This document shows, one piece after another, positions 49,368 to 59,100 of a stretch of DNA of 64,000 nucleotides (position 1 is the stretch's first letter; each line of letters opens with the position of its first letter). The DNA is from Physcomitrium patens. Its lineage: Eukaryota > Streptophyta > Bryopsida > Funariales > Funariaceae. The stretch is taken from assembly GCF_000002425.4 (NCBI RefSeq), contig NC_037264.1, positions 13,792,054 through 13,856,053 of the forward strand. Direction: 5' to 3'. Both the position numbers and the translations under genes were made by a program. Below the pieces are notes generated by a model, which had not been told where the DNA came from, made no database searches, and was given only the letters and a program-made list of their open reading frames with translations.

Positions 49368-49686
49368 ATGTGGCGATATTCTGAAGGACCTCCAAAATGC
49401 ATTGACTTTGCAAAATATGTATTTTAATTTGCAAGGCAAGTTTTCTATGTGGGTGCCACATAGTTAGCTTGTTCCGCAAGATACCAACATGTGTGGCACA
49501 TGGTAAAATTTTTTGATTAAGTTTCTAACCAACAAATCAAGTGTAAATACATGTAAAGTCATAGCAGCATCTATGATGCTTCTATAAAGGTTCTTTACAA
49601 GATATTATAAAATTAATCTACTTTTACTTACATCTACCTGTTCATATCACCTATGTAATAATTACAATAAATATATGTCCATGATA
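49368..49686 (-). repeat. Remaining part of the B4 5' LTR
   Basis: Starts at (A)TGTGGCGATATTCTG, matching ACGTGGCAACATTCTAT of the B1 LTR, and ends CCATGATA before the duplication TATAG. It is the complement of 45677-45917. Confidence 0.85.
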
Positions 49687-50261
49687 TATAGGCACTCAAA
49701 GTCCAGGTGTCGATTTTGTATCTATTGTTACTCTTTTGGATACAATGCGCACATACAAAAAGCAACAAGAGATTATCAACTGGGGTTGGAAAGAATACTT
49801 TGTCGACTACTCTTTATATATATTGCTTAATGAATTCTAATCCAAAAAAAAAGAGATATTATAAGTTGAAGTCATCGCTTAGAATCTAATGAGAGTAAGT
49901 GACTCAAATTGCTAATGGTTGTGTTTTGAGCTATATCTTCAATAATTTGATAAGATTTTAGCTAAATATTTCTAAAAATGTATATTTTTATGTTACTAAA
50001 TTGTATACATAAGTTTTGTGGCATTTGAATTTTGGATTAATGAGATATAATGAAATCAGTATATAGATATTTGCAAAGGTGATATATATCAAATCTGCTA
50101 CTGAACAAACAATATCTAGAGTTTGATAACAAATTTATAGTTGATTTTTTGTGTGGTAGAAGTTAAGAGTATTATCTTGCTCTTTAAAAATATTGAGCTC
50201 ATTCAAACCATTAAATAGAAAAATAATGAGTGTTGAAGATCTGTAATTTTGAAGGGATTAT

Positions 50262-50548
50262 TTTATTGATTATTGATTATTGTTACTAGTTATTGATTAC
50301 TATTACTACTATTGGTTACTGTTATTACTATTGATTACTATTACTACTATTGATTACTCTTACTACTATTGGTTATTATTACTACTATTGGTTATTGTTA
50401 CTATTTATTGGTTACTGTTATTGATTATTGATTACTGTTACTACTATATGTTATTGTTACTACTACTGGTTATTATTACCAAAGTCAATTACTGTTACCA
50501 ACATTAGTTATTGTTACTTTTGTTGGTTGCTATTACTACTGCAGTTAT
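50262..50548 (+). repeat. TTA/ACT-rich tandem array in D0 LTR
   Basis: About 290 bp of imperfect ATTACTATTACTACTATTGGTT-type units, so an AT-rich microsatellite/minisatellite. It lies about 350 bp before the LTR end, similar in relative position to the array in LTR F. Confidence 0.85.
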
Positions 50549-51629
50549 TGTATTCATGGGGTTTCGATAATTCTTGATTGTTGTAAATAAAATTTAAGGT
50601 GGGTGATTTTAATTGTAGTTATCAAGTAAAAGATAGTTTGGTAAACTCAAGAAGTTGAAGGTGTAGTTAAGAATATAAAGACTTTTCTTGGATTATATAG
50701 ATAAAATTTATATACAAAAGCTTATGATATATAAAAGCTTTGTTTGGTTAATTTATATAAATTTCTTTTCTTACTTTTTTGTTTTGACCCTCTATTGAAG
50801 ATAAATTGGTTGTCGAGTAAGAAGCCATTAAACCAAAAATAAACTCTCTACAGCCAAGTATCCAATGAATTTCTAAATAGAAAAACATGTACTATGACAA
50901 TGCAGATTTATGAGCTCTGCTATATTACAAATAAATCTTGTAATCAATTTGATAACAATATTCCAATCAAATTATATTGGTAACGATATCCAACCACATC
51001 ATCACAACCTTAACAGTAAGAAATACAACTTTAGCAACAACAACAATGAAAGAAACCAATGTTCTTCATGTTTGGTTAAACAAGGCAATTGTGAAGGCAT
51101 TGAAAAAAACATATATAAGATAGTGAAACAAGCTAGGAAGGAAAGAGGAACATTGGCAACTGAAACTTGTACGGCTGTTAAAACTTCTATGCAAATCCAA
51201 ACCATGACAATAATCAAAATCCAAATTATGGCTTCAATAAATCAGATTCACTAACTATGCATTAACTATGCTCACAGCTATCTTAGCTTCAACCTACAAA
51301 CAAGAGGCTGTGACAAGTTTTGTTGCTTTACAAGACCCAATAAAAATAAATACTCACACAAAATAAATACTCCCACAAGCGCTTCAATTCTCCATGGTTC
51401 CAAAATATTTTGAAAGCACTCGCAAAGACGATTAGTACAATGTAGAAAAGGAGATGAGTGTCAAGATGTTGTCATAGGCATCAGCAACGATCAATACCAT
51501 CTTGGCTCATCTCATCTGGTTCCTCGCGACCATGCTAGAATTCAAATTCATTCTTGATAATTCTACTCCCACCATAGTACTCATCAAGTATGACAAATTA
51601 TTCGTCTTGCTGCTAGAATCTTGATGTGA

Positions 51630-52189
51630 TGTCAAGGACAAGAACTCGATGAAAAATAATTCAGACAAGCGAGCCTTCACTCAAAGAGAGGTAACAAAAT
51701 ATATATAAACAAGTATATATATTGAAATAGAAACTGGAATGGCTATTGCCAAAAGACAAGAAAACTAGAGACCCTTGAAACTAGACTAGAAGCAAGAGAG
51801 GAGTTGACAAGAGTGAAGAAGCCTTCACTCTTGTCTCTATATATACTATCTAATTAGGAGCTACGTGGCAACATTCTATAGGACCTCCAATATGTGTTGA
51901 CTTTGTAGGACACATGCCTTGACTTACAAGGCAAGTTTTTCTACGTGTGGGCCACATAGTTAGCTTGATCTTCAAGCTAACAACATGTGTGGCACATGGC
52001 CAACTTGTTGACCACGTTTCTAATCCAAAAAGTCAATTAAAGACACCTATGAAGTCAAAGCAGCATCTAAGAAGTTTCTAAGAAGCTTCTATATTAAATA
52101 TTATAGAATTAACTTACTTTTATCTACTTTTACTTACTTCTACCTATTTCTATATGTAATTATTAGCTTACATGATTATGGCCGTGACA
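51630..52189 (-). repeat. 3' LTR of chromovirus B1
   Basis: 560 bp, TGTCAAGGAC...GGCCGTGACA on the plus strand. TATA-like TATATATAC near 51838 could serve transcription in the element direction. Confidence 0.95.
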
Positions 52190-52203
52190 TTACCCCCCCT
52201 TCT
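52190..52203 (-). other. Polypurine tract of chromovirus B1
   Basis: Plus-strand TTACCCCCCCTTCT, so AGAAGGGGGGGTAA in the element direction, directly beside the LTR. Confidence 0.9.
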
Positions 52204-52230
52204 AGAGATGAGTTCCACGAGGAGCGGTCA

Positions 52231-52653
52231 TCATATGTTGAGGAAATCTATGATACGACGAATTGTATTCACCACATACTCTGATCTCTGTTCTCTTCGA
52301 AGATGATTGATAGGGCCTCTCAACCATCGGTAGTGTCCCATACCAGTGCGGTTAGACCACCCAGTTATTTGATCATTGTTGAGGCCTTCGTAACTTCCTT
52401 TGAATAGAATATTCGAAACACCATCAGGAGTTGTTCCTACCTCTAACAAAATCACCAAACATCGAGAGTCCCTTCTCAAATCGTGATACCAAACGCGTTG
52501 TATCTCACCATCTGTTCGAGGAAGAACATGTCGTTCTTGAAGTTCTTCATCTCGATTGCGTCGTCTTGAAGGTTGTGACAATCGTAATGTCTCGTCCAAC
52601 AGGTCAGCAAACGAAGGTTCTTGAGTTGAATCCGCTGGTTGTTGGCTCTCCAT
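52231..52653 (-). CDS. ORF3: extra 140-residue protein of unknown function
   Basis: Complete ORF, ATG to TGA, in the env-like position between pol (its stop is 95 bp upstream) and the PPT (about 27 bp downstream). The protein is hydrophilic and basic, rich in Arg. Its N-terminus has a Gln/Ser/Arg-rich stretch with SRRRNRDEELQERH, the middle has WYHDLRRDSRCLVILLEVGTT, then WSNRTGMGHYRWLRG and a C-terminal helix-like segment REQRSEYVVNTIRRIIDFL. No signal peptide or membrane segment is visible, so it does not look like an envelope protein. Two other family members keep the same start, and one keeps the same total length. Expression would need a subgenomic or spliced RNA or reinitiation, and none of these can be shown. 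I do not recognise the family. Confidence 0.8.
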   Translation of the reverse strand: MESQQPADSTQEPSFADLLDETLRLSQPSRRRNRDEELQERHVLPRTDGEIQRVWYHDLRRDSRCLVILLEVGTTPDGVSNILFKGSYEGLNNDQITGWSNRTGMGHYRWLRGPINHLRREQRSEYVVNTIRRIIDFLNI

Positions 52654-52747
52654 CTAATTAGCGTCACAAATGCAAAGAAGTTACAAACAAGGATAGGAAA
52701 TTGAATGTTATCTTGCCTCAATCTTGTCTCTTTTATAAGAGAGATTT

Positions 52748-55700
52748 TCATCTTGGTTTTGATGGATGTCGTTGATGAAAAAATTTGACTTTAGCTGATG
52801 CATTTGCTAGATTCCTGGATGGCTCCCATGTGCATTCACTAATATCATATCCGCGCCAATGAACAAGATATTCCAGCTTATTTCGACGCCGCCTTGAGTC
52901 TATATCTCTTCCACCTCAAATTCTTCATTATTATCTACTTCTATAGAAGGCGGTGGCATTTGTCTTCTTCCTTGTATATCCACTATCTTATATGGTTCAA
53001 GAAGAGACACGTGGAATACAGGATGGATCTTCATTGACTCCGGTAGATGTAACCGATATGCAACTGGGTTGATCTGTTCAGAAACAAAAAAGGGGCCAAG
53101 CCTACGATAGTCCAACTTGTCACAAGGTCGAGTAGTCTTGATATTGCGACGAAGTAGCCATACCTTATCACCCACGTTGAGTTGTGGTTGCTCCTTACGA
53201 TATAGATCTGCGTTTATCTTTTGTCGTTCTTGAGCTTCCTTCAATTGCGTCTTCATTATTGCATGTAACTCTGACAACCGATTTGCTATATCTTCTGCTG
53301 CAGGATTATCAACTTTTGAAAAATCAAAAGTATCAAGTCGTGGATGATAGCCATAATTGGCAAAGAAAGGTGTTTGTTGCGTGGAAGAATGTACAATATT
53401 ATTATAAGCAAACTCTGCCAATGGCAGAAAGGTTGTCCAATCATCTTGTTGGTAGTTGATAGTACACCTTAAATACTGCTCCAAGACTTGGTTTACGTGC
53501 TCTGTTTGTCCATCAATTTGAGGATGGAAAGCCGAAGATAGCTTTATGTCCACTTTTAAAATCTTAAAAAGAGTCTTCCAAAATCTTGACACAAATTGAG
53601 TTCTCCTATCTGATATGATATCTTTAGGTAATCCATGATAGCGATAGATATTATCAATGAAAAGCTTAGCTATTTCTTCACCTGTGATAGATTTTTTACA
53701 TGGCACAAAATGTGCCATCTTGGTGAAACGATCTACTATCACAAATATAGAATCATAAGATGTTGAGCTTGGAAGATCTGTAATGAAATCCATAGAAACA
53801 GAAGTCCATGGTTGTTCTGGTATAGGTAATGGCTGAAGAAGTCCGTAAGGTCGATGACGAGGAATTTTTGATCTTGAACAAATATCACATGATTGTACAA
53901 AGTCTTTGACTGACTTCCACATTTGTGGCCACCAAAAATCTCTTGATATGAGTTCCAAAGTCTTATTATATCCAAAGTGCCCTGCTGTTGGAAAGTCATG
54001 ACGTGCTTGAAGAACACGTAAACGTGCTTGAAGAACATGTAAACGTGCTTCTCCTTCTGGAACATATAGGCGTCCTTCAAAATATAATAGATTATTCTTG
54101 AACTCGAACTTAGAAGGATCATGAGACTTGGAAGAATTATTCTCGATATCATAAACAAGAGGGTCTGAGGACATACTGGACTGGATTTGCTTGAAAAAAG
54201 TTGAATCAACAATCAATGTTGATTTCATTGCTCGGAGATGAAATTGCTCCGGTTTCAAGAGGACCGTTCTTTGTTGCTCAAAAGCTGCATCTCTTTCTTT
54301 TGGTGCAAAATAAGAACGTCTAGATAGGGCATCGGACAAACCTTGTTGTTTTCCTGGCCGATAAGTGATAATGAACTCGAATCTTGACAAAGACATACTC
54401 CAACGAGCTTGACGCCGATTCAACACGCGTGCTGCCATGAAATACTCGAGGTTCTTGTGATCTGTATACACAGTGACTGGACTAGAAGCGCCTTCTAGAT
54501 AATGACGCCATTCTTGAAAGGAATCCACGATCGCAAGAAGTTCTTTATCGTGGATCTCATAATTGATCTCGGCTCCTGAGAATTTTCTTGAATGAAAAGC
54601 TATCAGATGAAGTTTGTCATCTGATCCCATTTGTGATAAAACTGCACCTAAGGCAAAATCTGATGCATCTGTTTCCATAAAAAATGCCTTGGAAAAGTCA
54701 ACACGATATAAGACTGGTGCAAAGACAAACGATGTCTTCAAGGCTTCAAATGCTGCTTCCGCTTCTTGATTCCATTGGAATTTATCTTTACTAGTCAAGC
54801 GTGTAAGTGGAGCTGCAACTCGTGAGAAATCTTTGATGAAGATCCGATAGTAAATGGCAAATCTCAAGAAACATTGGACATCTCTTACTGTCCTTGGAAT
54901 CTTCCAATCCATGATTGTTTGGACTTTCTTAGAATCCATCATGAGACCATCATTTGAAATGATGTATCCTAAAAAGTCAACTTGAGTAGTGTGAAATACA
55001 CACTTTTCCATCTTGGCATAGAATCCTGCATCTCTAAGTTTTTGTAATACTTGACGAACATGTATTTCATGTTCTTCAACGTTCTTAGAATAGATCAGGA
55101 TATCGTCTAGATAGCAGACGACAAAATTGTCTAAGAATTCACAAAATACATCATTCATGAGATGTTGAAAAGCAGCTGGTGCATTCGTGAGTCCAAAGGG
55201 CATGACATTATATTCGAAATGTCCATACCTGGTTCGAAACGCAGTCTTCCATTCATCTCCTGCTTTGATCCGTACTAGATTATATGCTCTTCTTAGATCT
55301 ATTTTTGTATAGATCTTAGCTTGATTCAACTGGTCAAGGAGTCCTGATATCAAAGGTAATGGATACATGTTCTTGATTGTGATCTTGTTGAGTCCTCGAT
55401 AATCAACACACATTCGTAAAGATCCATCTTTTTTCTTTACGAATAGAATTGGAGCTCCTGTTGGAGATTTTGAATGGCGTATGAAATTCTTCGCTAAATT
55501 TCGTCAATATATGTCTTGAGTTCAGCCATCTCATCTTGCGATAAACTGTAAATTGGTCCAAATGGTTGCTGAGTTCCTTCCTTGAGGTCGATTGAACAAT
55601 CATATGGGCGATGCTCAGGAAGAATATCTGCATTCTTTTTCTCAAAAACGTCTTGATACTCCTGATATTGACTTGGAATGCCACTTGAAGTCTTTACGTT

Positions 55701-56264
55701 TTCAGAAATAGGTGTAGCATAAATAGCAAAAGTTGATCCTTCTTTTGTTGCGTGTATAAATGCTTTTGCACCTATCAGTACGGGTTTTACTATACTAAAC
55801 TTATAATTTTTTACTTGGTTGGTAGAACTATTAATAACGCTTTGGAAAAAGTCAAGTTTACGTGAATTCCAATCTATTCGAGGGTTATATTTTTCTAGCC
55901 AGGATAAACCTAAAATAACTGGATTGGACGGGGATTTAATTATGTTAAAAGCTATGTAGCTATCATGACCGTCTATTGTTACTTTTATAGGATGAGTTTC
56001 ATGAGTGACATCTCCAGAAGACAAGGGACGACCATCTATGACTTCTACATGTACTGGTTTAGGTTTCTGTACAATAGGTATTTTACGACTTTTAACAAAT
56101 TGTTCATCTAAAAAACATGCTGAGGCTCCCGAATCTAATAAAGCAGAGGCTTTGTAATTCTTAGGTCCTAAATATAAGTCTATTATAAAACAAGGAGAGG
56201 GTTCTGAGGAGAGGATAGGACCTTCATTAAGAATTGTACAAGGTTCCAGCTGCACGGTCCCTAT
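52748..56264 (-). pseudogene. pol: pol of chromovirus B1 (PR-RT-RNaseH-INT-chromodomain), two frameshifts
   Basis: About 1170 codons in the -1 register relative to gag. Protease: ALLDSGAS at about 56150. [15 protein letters not shown], then Tyr-Leu-Asp-Asp in VCYLDDILIYS near 55100. RNase H: METDASDF, KELLAI, YTDHKN, ending GKQQGLSDALSR. Integrase: H..H (HDFPTAGHF), C..C (CDIC), catalytic Asp in SMDFI and SDRRTQF and Glu in DGQTEHVNQ with 35 residues between, then RRLGPFFV (GPY/F type). The chromodomain reads FEVEEI, then, after a one-base deletion near 52903, LEYLVHWRGYDISECTWEP. Another one-base deletion at about 55497 separates protease from RT. These are the only frame breaks I found. Chromodomains steer insertion to particular chromatin. 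Confidence 0.9.
54001..54042 (-). repeat. 21-bp tandem duplication in B1 integrase
   Basis: ACGTGCTTGAAGAACACGTA(A) occurs twice in a row (54001-54021 and 54022-54042, one mismatch). It adds seven residues (Leu-x-Val-Leu-Gln-Ala-Arg) just before the HHCC zinc finger. The frame is kept. B4 has the unit once at about 36430. Confidence 0.9.
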
Positions 56265-57264
56265 TGTAGCTGGACGAATCCGTTTTCCGACATGTTGTCT
56301 TCTTTGACCGTCGTACCCCTCATTTTATAGTTGCGTCGTTTCTTTGGACAATGTTGAGCAGTGTGCTTAGGTTCTTCGCAATATAAACATAATCCTTCTT
56401 GACGACGATGAATCTTTTCTTGCTCAATTAGAGGTTTAAAACGTACCGCGTCAATTTGCATGTCTTCTACTTCCGAATGTACGTTTGGCAAAGATGTTGA
56501 TGTTGCCATTGAGTAATAACGTTGAGGTTCCCGTGAATGATTCTCAGATCGAAATTCAAAAAGTCGATTATCACATTTTACCGCAAAATCGATTGTTTGA
56601 CTCAAAGTTTGAGGATCAGGTAAGTTGAGCATCAATTTCTTTACTTCGTATTACAATCCATAAAGAAATTGACTGATGAGTGCAGCATCATCCCACTTGA
56701 TGTCAATTACAAGTTGTCGAAATTGTGAAGCATATACTGTTACTGAGCGATTTCCTTGTCGCAGAATTCGGATCTTATTTGTTGCAACACGAGTTGCATC
56801 GTGTTCACCATACATAGATCGAAACTCCGCCAAAAAAGCTTCCAAATTGTCCAATATTGGATTTCGTTGTTCAAGAAAAGACGAAAACCACGATAATGCA
56901 GAACCAAAAAGTAGAGTGCCAATAAACCTGACTTGTGATCCTGGAGTTGGATAGCTTTGCGGTTGAAGTTCAATTGCCAATTGTACTTGATTGATGAACC
57001 CTCGAAACTTTGATCTCGTACCATCAAATTTCTCAGGTAAGGCAATTCTTGGTTCTCCAGTGCTTACAGGTCGTTGTACAATTAGAGAAGGAAATTGATT
57101 TGTTGTAGATGTTAAGCAGCTCCGATCATCTCTATATCTCGACTTTCTGCTATTCTTGTTCTTTCCTGTGTTGGTGAATTGAGTTGATGCATTGCAAGCA
57201 TTAACTCCCTCATTTGCTCTTGCATTTGTGCCATTGCACTCTTCATTTCAATAAGCTCTGCCAT
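56261..57264 (-). pseudogene. gag: gag of chromovirus B1 with conserved terminal stop
   Basis: Starts at Met-Ala-Glu-Leu-Ile-Glu (57264). A coiled-coil-like N-terminus (MAQMQEQMRELML) is followed by the capsid region (56651-56980, FIGTLLFGSALSWFSSFLEQ and ASQFRQLVIDIKW), a TAA at 56651-56653 and a CX2CX4HX4C knuckle (CLYCEEPKHTAQHC) near 56360-56400. It ends in TAG at 56261-56263. A one-base loss near 57112 breaks the frame. Element A has CAA at the internal TAA, so that stop is a later mutation, while the terminal stop is shared by all three copies. Gag would form the particle and bind RNA. Confidence 0.85.
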
Positions 57265-57460
57265 AATAACACTAAGAAGAAAAATTTGTTTGATACTGCT
57301 CAAGACAAAAGAAAAGAAAGACTTGATAACAAAGAAGATACTAAGAACAATATCAGTTTAGAAGTGGGTAATCCGCAAACTTCCAATATGCTTATGTCTT
57401 GTCAAGAGAAAGGGGTAATCCACTCTTACTCAAGAAAAAACAAAGCTCTTATATTGTAAA

Positions 57461-57476
57461 TGCACTCTTGTCAATC
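57461..57476 (-). other. Sequence between B1 5' LTR and primer region
   Basis: Element direction GATTGACAAGAGTGCA follows the LTR, then TTTACAATATAAGAGC. The latter corresponds to ACAATATCAGAGC in B4, which matches the initiator-Met primer site over nine bases. A PBS more than 20 bp from the LTR would be unusual, so the true primer remains uncertain. Confidence 0.4.
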
Positions 57477-58036
57477 TGTCAAGGACAAGAACTCGATGAA
57501 AAACAATTCAGACAAGCGAGCCTTCACTCAAAGAGAGGTAACAAAATATATATAAATAAGTATATATATTGAAATAGAAACTGGAATGGCTATTGCCAAA
57601 AGACAAGAAAACTAGAGACCCTTGAAACTAGACTAGAAGCAAGAGAGGAGTTGACAAGAGTGAAGAAGCCTTCACTCTTGTCTCTATATATACTATCTAA
57701 TTAGGAGCTACGTGGCAACGTTGTATAGGACCTCCAATATGTGTTGACTTTGTAGGACACATGCCTTGACTTACAAGGCAAGTTTTTCTACGTGTGGGCC
57801 ACATAATTAGCTTGATCTTCAAGCTAACAACATGTGTGGCACATGGCCAACTTGTTGACCACGTTTCTAATCCAAAAAGTCAATTAAAGACACCTATGAA
57901 GTCAAAGCAGCGTCTAAGAAGTTTCTAAGAAGCTTCTATATTAAATATTATAGAATTAACTTACTTTTATCTACTTTTACTTACTTCTACCTATTTCTAT
58001 ATGTAATTATTAGCTTACATGATTATGGCCGTGACA
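57477..58036 (-). repeat. 5' LTR of chromovirus B1
   Basis: 560 bp, TGTCAAGGAC...GGCCGTGACA, followed by the duplication TGTGA. About six differences from 51630-52189. It would hold the promoter for the minus-strand transcript. Confidence 0.95.
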
Positions 58037-58136
58037 TGTGAGGGAGTGGCATTGCAACACATGACCTCATTGTCACATTGCTCACCTACGTTAGCGTCTC
58101 CATTGTGCTGCTAGTGCCACACTAGCATGGCAATTT

Positions 58137-59100
58137 GATCCACATGAATATCATTTGTAATCTTGAAAATATCATAGAAATAATAATAAGAATAATCATA
58201 TTATTGAAATCTCTATTGAGATTATTATTTGTGTGGAAATATGTGGCTATCTATAGGTTTCATTGTAAAAAGTTTTGGTTTAGAATAAAGCAAAAAGTTG
58301 ACCATGTGGTTTAAAAAATATTGACTAGTAGTATCTATATGATATTGAATGTGTACATGTAATGAAACATGCAATGAACAAAGGTTTGTTGTGAAAGAAA
58401 TCACGTTCTATAGGTATCATTTCTAATTTTTGTACTTTGTATAATAAAGCAAGTGGTATGTTATTGAACCATAACCTGCCATATTCTTAAACCAAAATTT
58501 AAAGGTAAAAGAGATATTTATTTGAAATTAATAATTAAATTAGTGAACTAATCAAAGATTGCAATTGTAATACAACAGGAAACAATCTAGTCACATAACT
58601 ACAAAATAATCTCTTAAAAAATCATATTGAACTAAAATTATCACATTTGGTCTTCATTAATATACACAATGGAACATTTCTAGAAGTTATTTCTTAGATA
58701 AGCTTAAACATTTTTTATTAAAAATAATTCAAAACTTGACTTGTATAGAATGATTGATGTTATTTAAACTTAATTAATTTAAAGCATCATATCAAAAATG
58801 ACAAAATCAAGAATAAATATTATTATAATGAAAAAATATAAAATAATCAATAATATTTTTTGCTTAGTATATTGAATAATTTTAAATTAATTTCCACTAA
58901 TGTGTTAGATTATTCAGATAAAACACGAACATATTTTAAATATCTTTATTGTTGCATTTTTATATTACAAAACGAGTTGAAGCTTTTCTGTAAAATTAAC
59001 TTGATTAAAAAACTTATTGTTTACATGTACAGCATTACGTTCAATGTTGAATACCAAACTCGTTATTCACAAGAGTATGAACACAAAAACCTCAAAGAAT
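58137..59100. other. AT-rich low-copy stretch without recognised features
   Basis: About 960 bp of AT-rich DNA after the end of repeat G. No LTR ends, pol motifs, tRNA-like structure or convincing frame were seen. A 102-codon open stretch at 58860-59168 has low-complexity composition and no family resemblance. Confidence 0.5.

Larger units (their letters stand above)
24728..49686 (-). mobile_element. Chromovirus B4, expanded to 25 kb by nested insertions
   Basis: Minus-strand member of the A/B1 family with 5-bp duplication TATAG on both sides. From left: 3' LTR, PPT, ORF3, pol from chromodomain back to the RT active-site region, then an inverted block of RT start-protease-gag-part of the 5' LTR, and the remaining 5' LTR. 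Four later insertions of the FLDD clade interrupt it (26517, 28052, 37589, 48037). Stops throughout make it inactive. Confidence 0.85.
24141..50895 (+). repeat. 3' LTR of element D0, split by chromovirus B4
   Basis: First part 24141-24727, second part 49687-50895. The two join at the duplicated TATAG (24723-24727 and 49687-49691) inside the phrase that reads TTATAGGCGCTCAAAG in the intact D-type LTR at about 14680. It ends with the clade's conserved end block and TACTATGACA. The total of about 1.79 kb exceeds the usual 1.33 kb, partly because of a TTA/ACT-rich tandem array at 50262-50548. Confidence 0.85.
51630..58036 (-). mobile_element. Chromovirus B1, youngest and nearly complete copy
   Basis: 6407 bp with two 560-bp LTRs differing at about six sites, and TSD TGTGA at 51625-51629 and 58037-58041. 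Element direction: 5' LTR, primer region, gag, pol with chromodomain, ORF3, PPT, 3' LTR. Single-base deletions in gag, at the protease/RT border and at the chromodomain disable it as it stands. LTR similarity implies a comparatively recent insertion. Confidence 0.95.
50896..58136 (+). repeat. Unclassified repeat G, copy 2 (interrupted by B1)
   Basis: 50896-51629 and 58042-58136 match repeat G copy 1. It begins directly at the D0 LTR end and ends near GGCAATTTG, close to where copy 1 also ends. 50910-51254 is open for 114 codons (Asn/Lys/Gln-rich, with a CSSC motif), with no family recognised and no strong sign that it is translated. Confidence 0.7.

Noticed and set aside
50280..50507. 75-codon Tyr/Leu-rich protein
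   Set aside because: Translation of the TTA/ACT tandem array. Low complexity and not coding.
52231..52653. ORF3 as an envelope gene
   Set aside because: No signal peptide, transmembrane segment or furin-like site can be seen. The protein is short, basic and hydrophilic.
56276..56300. Slippery heptamer for -1 frameshifting at the gag-pol border
   Set aside because: B4 has A AAA AAT in the right register, but B1 has G GAA AAC, which does not follow the X XXY YYZ rule. B4 is also the more decayed copy, so its heptamer may be a mutation product.
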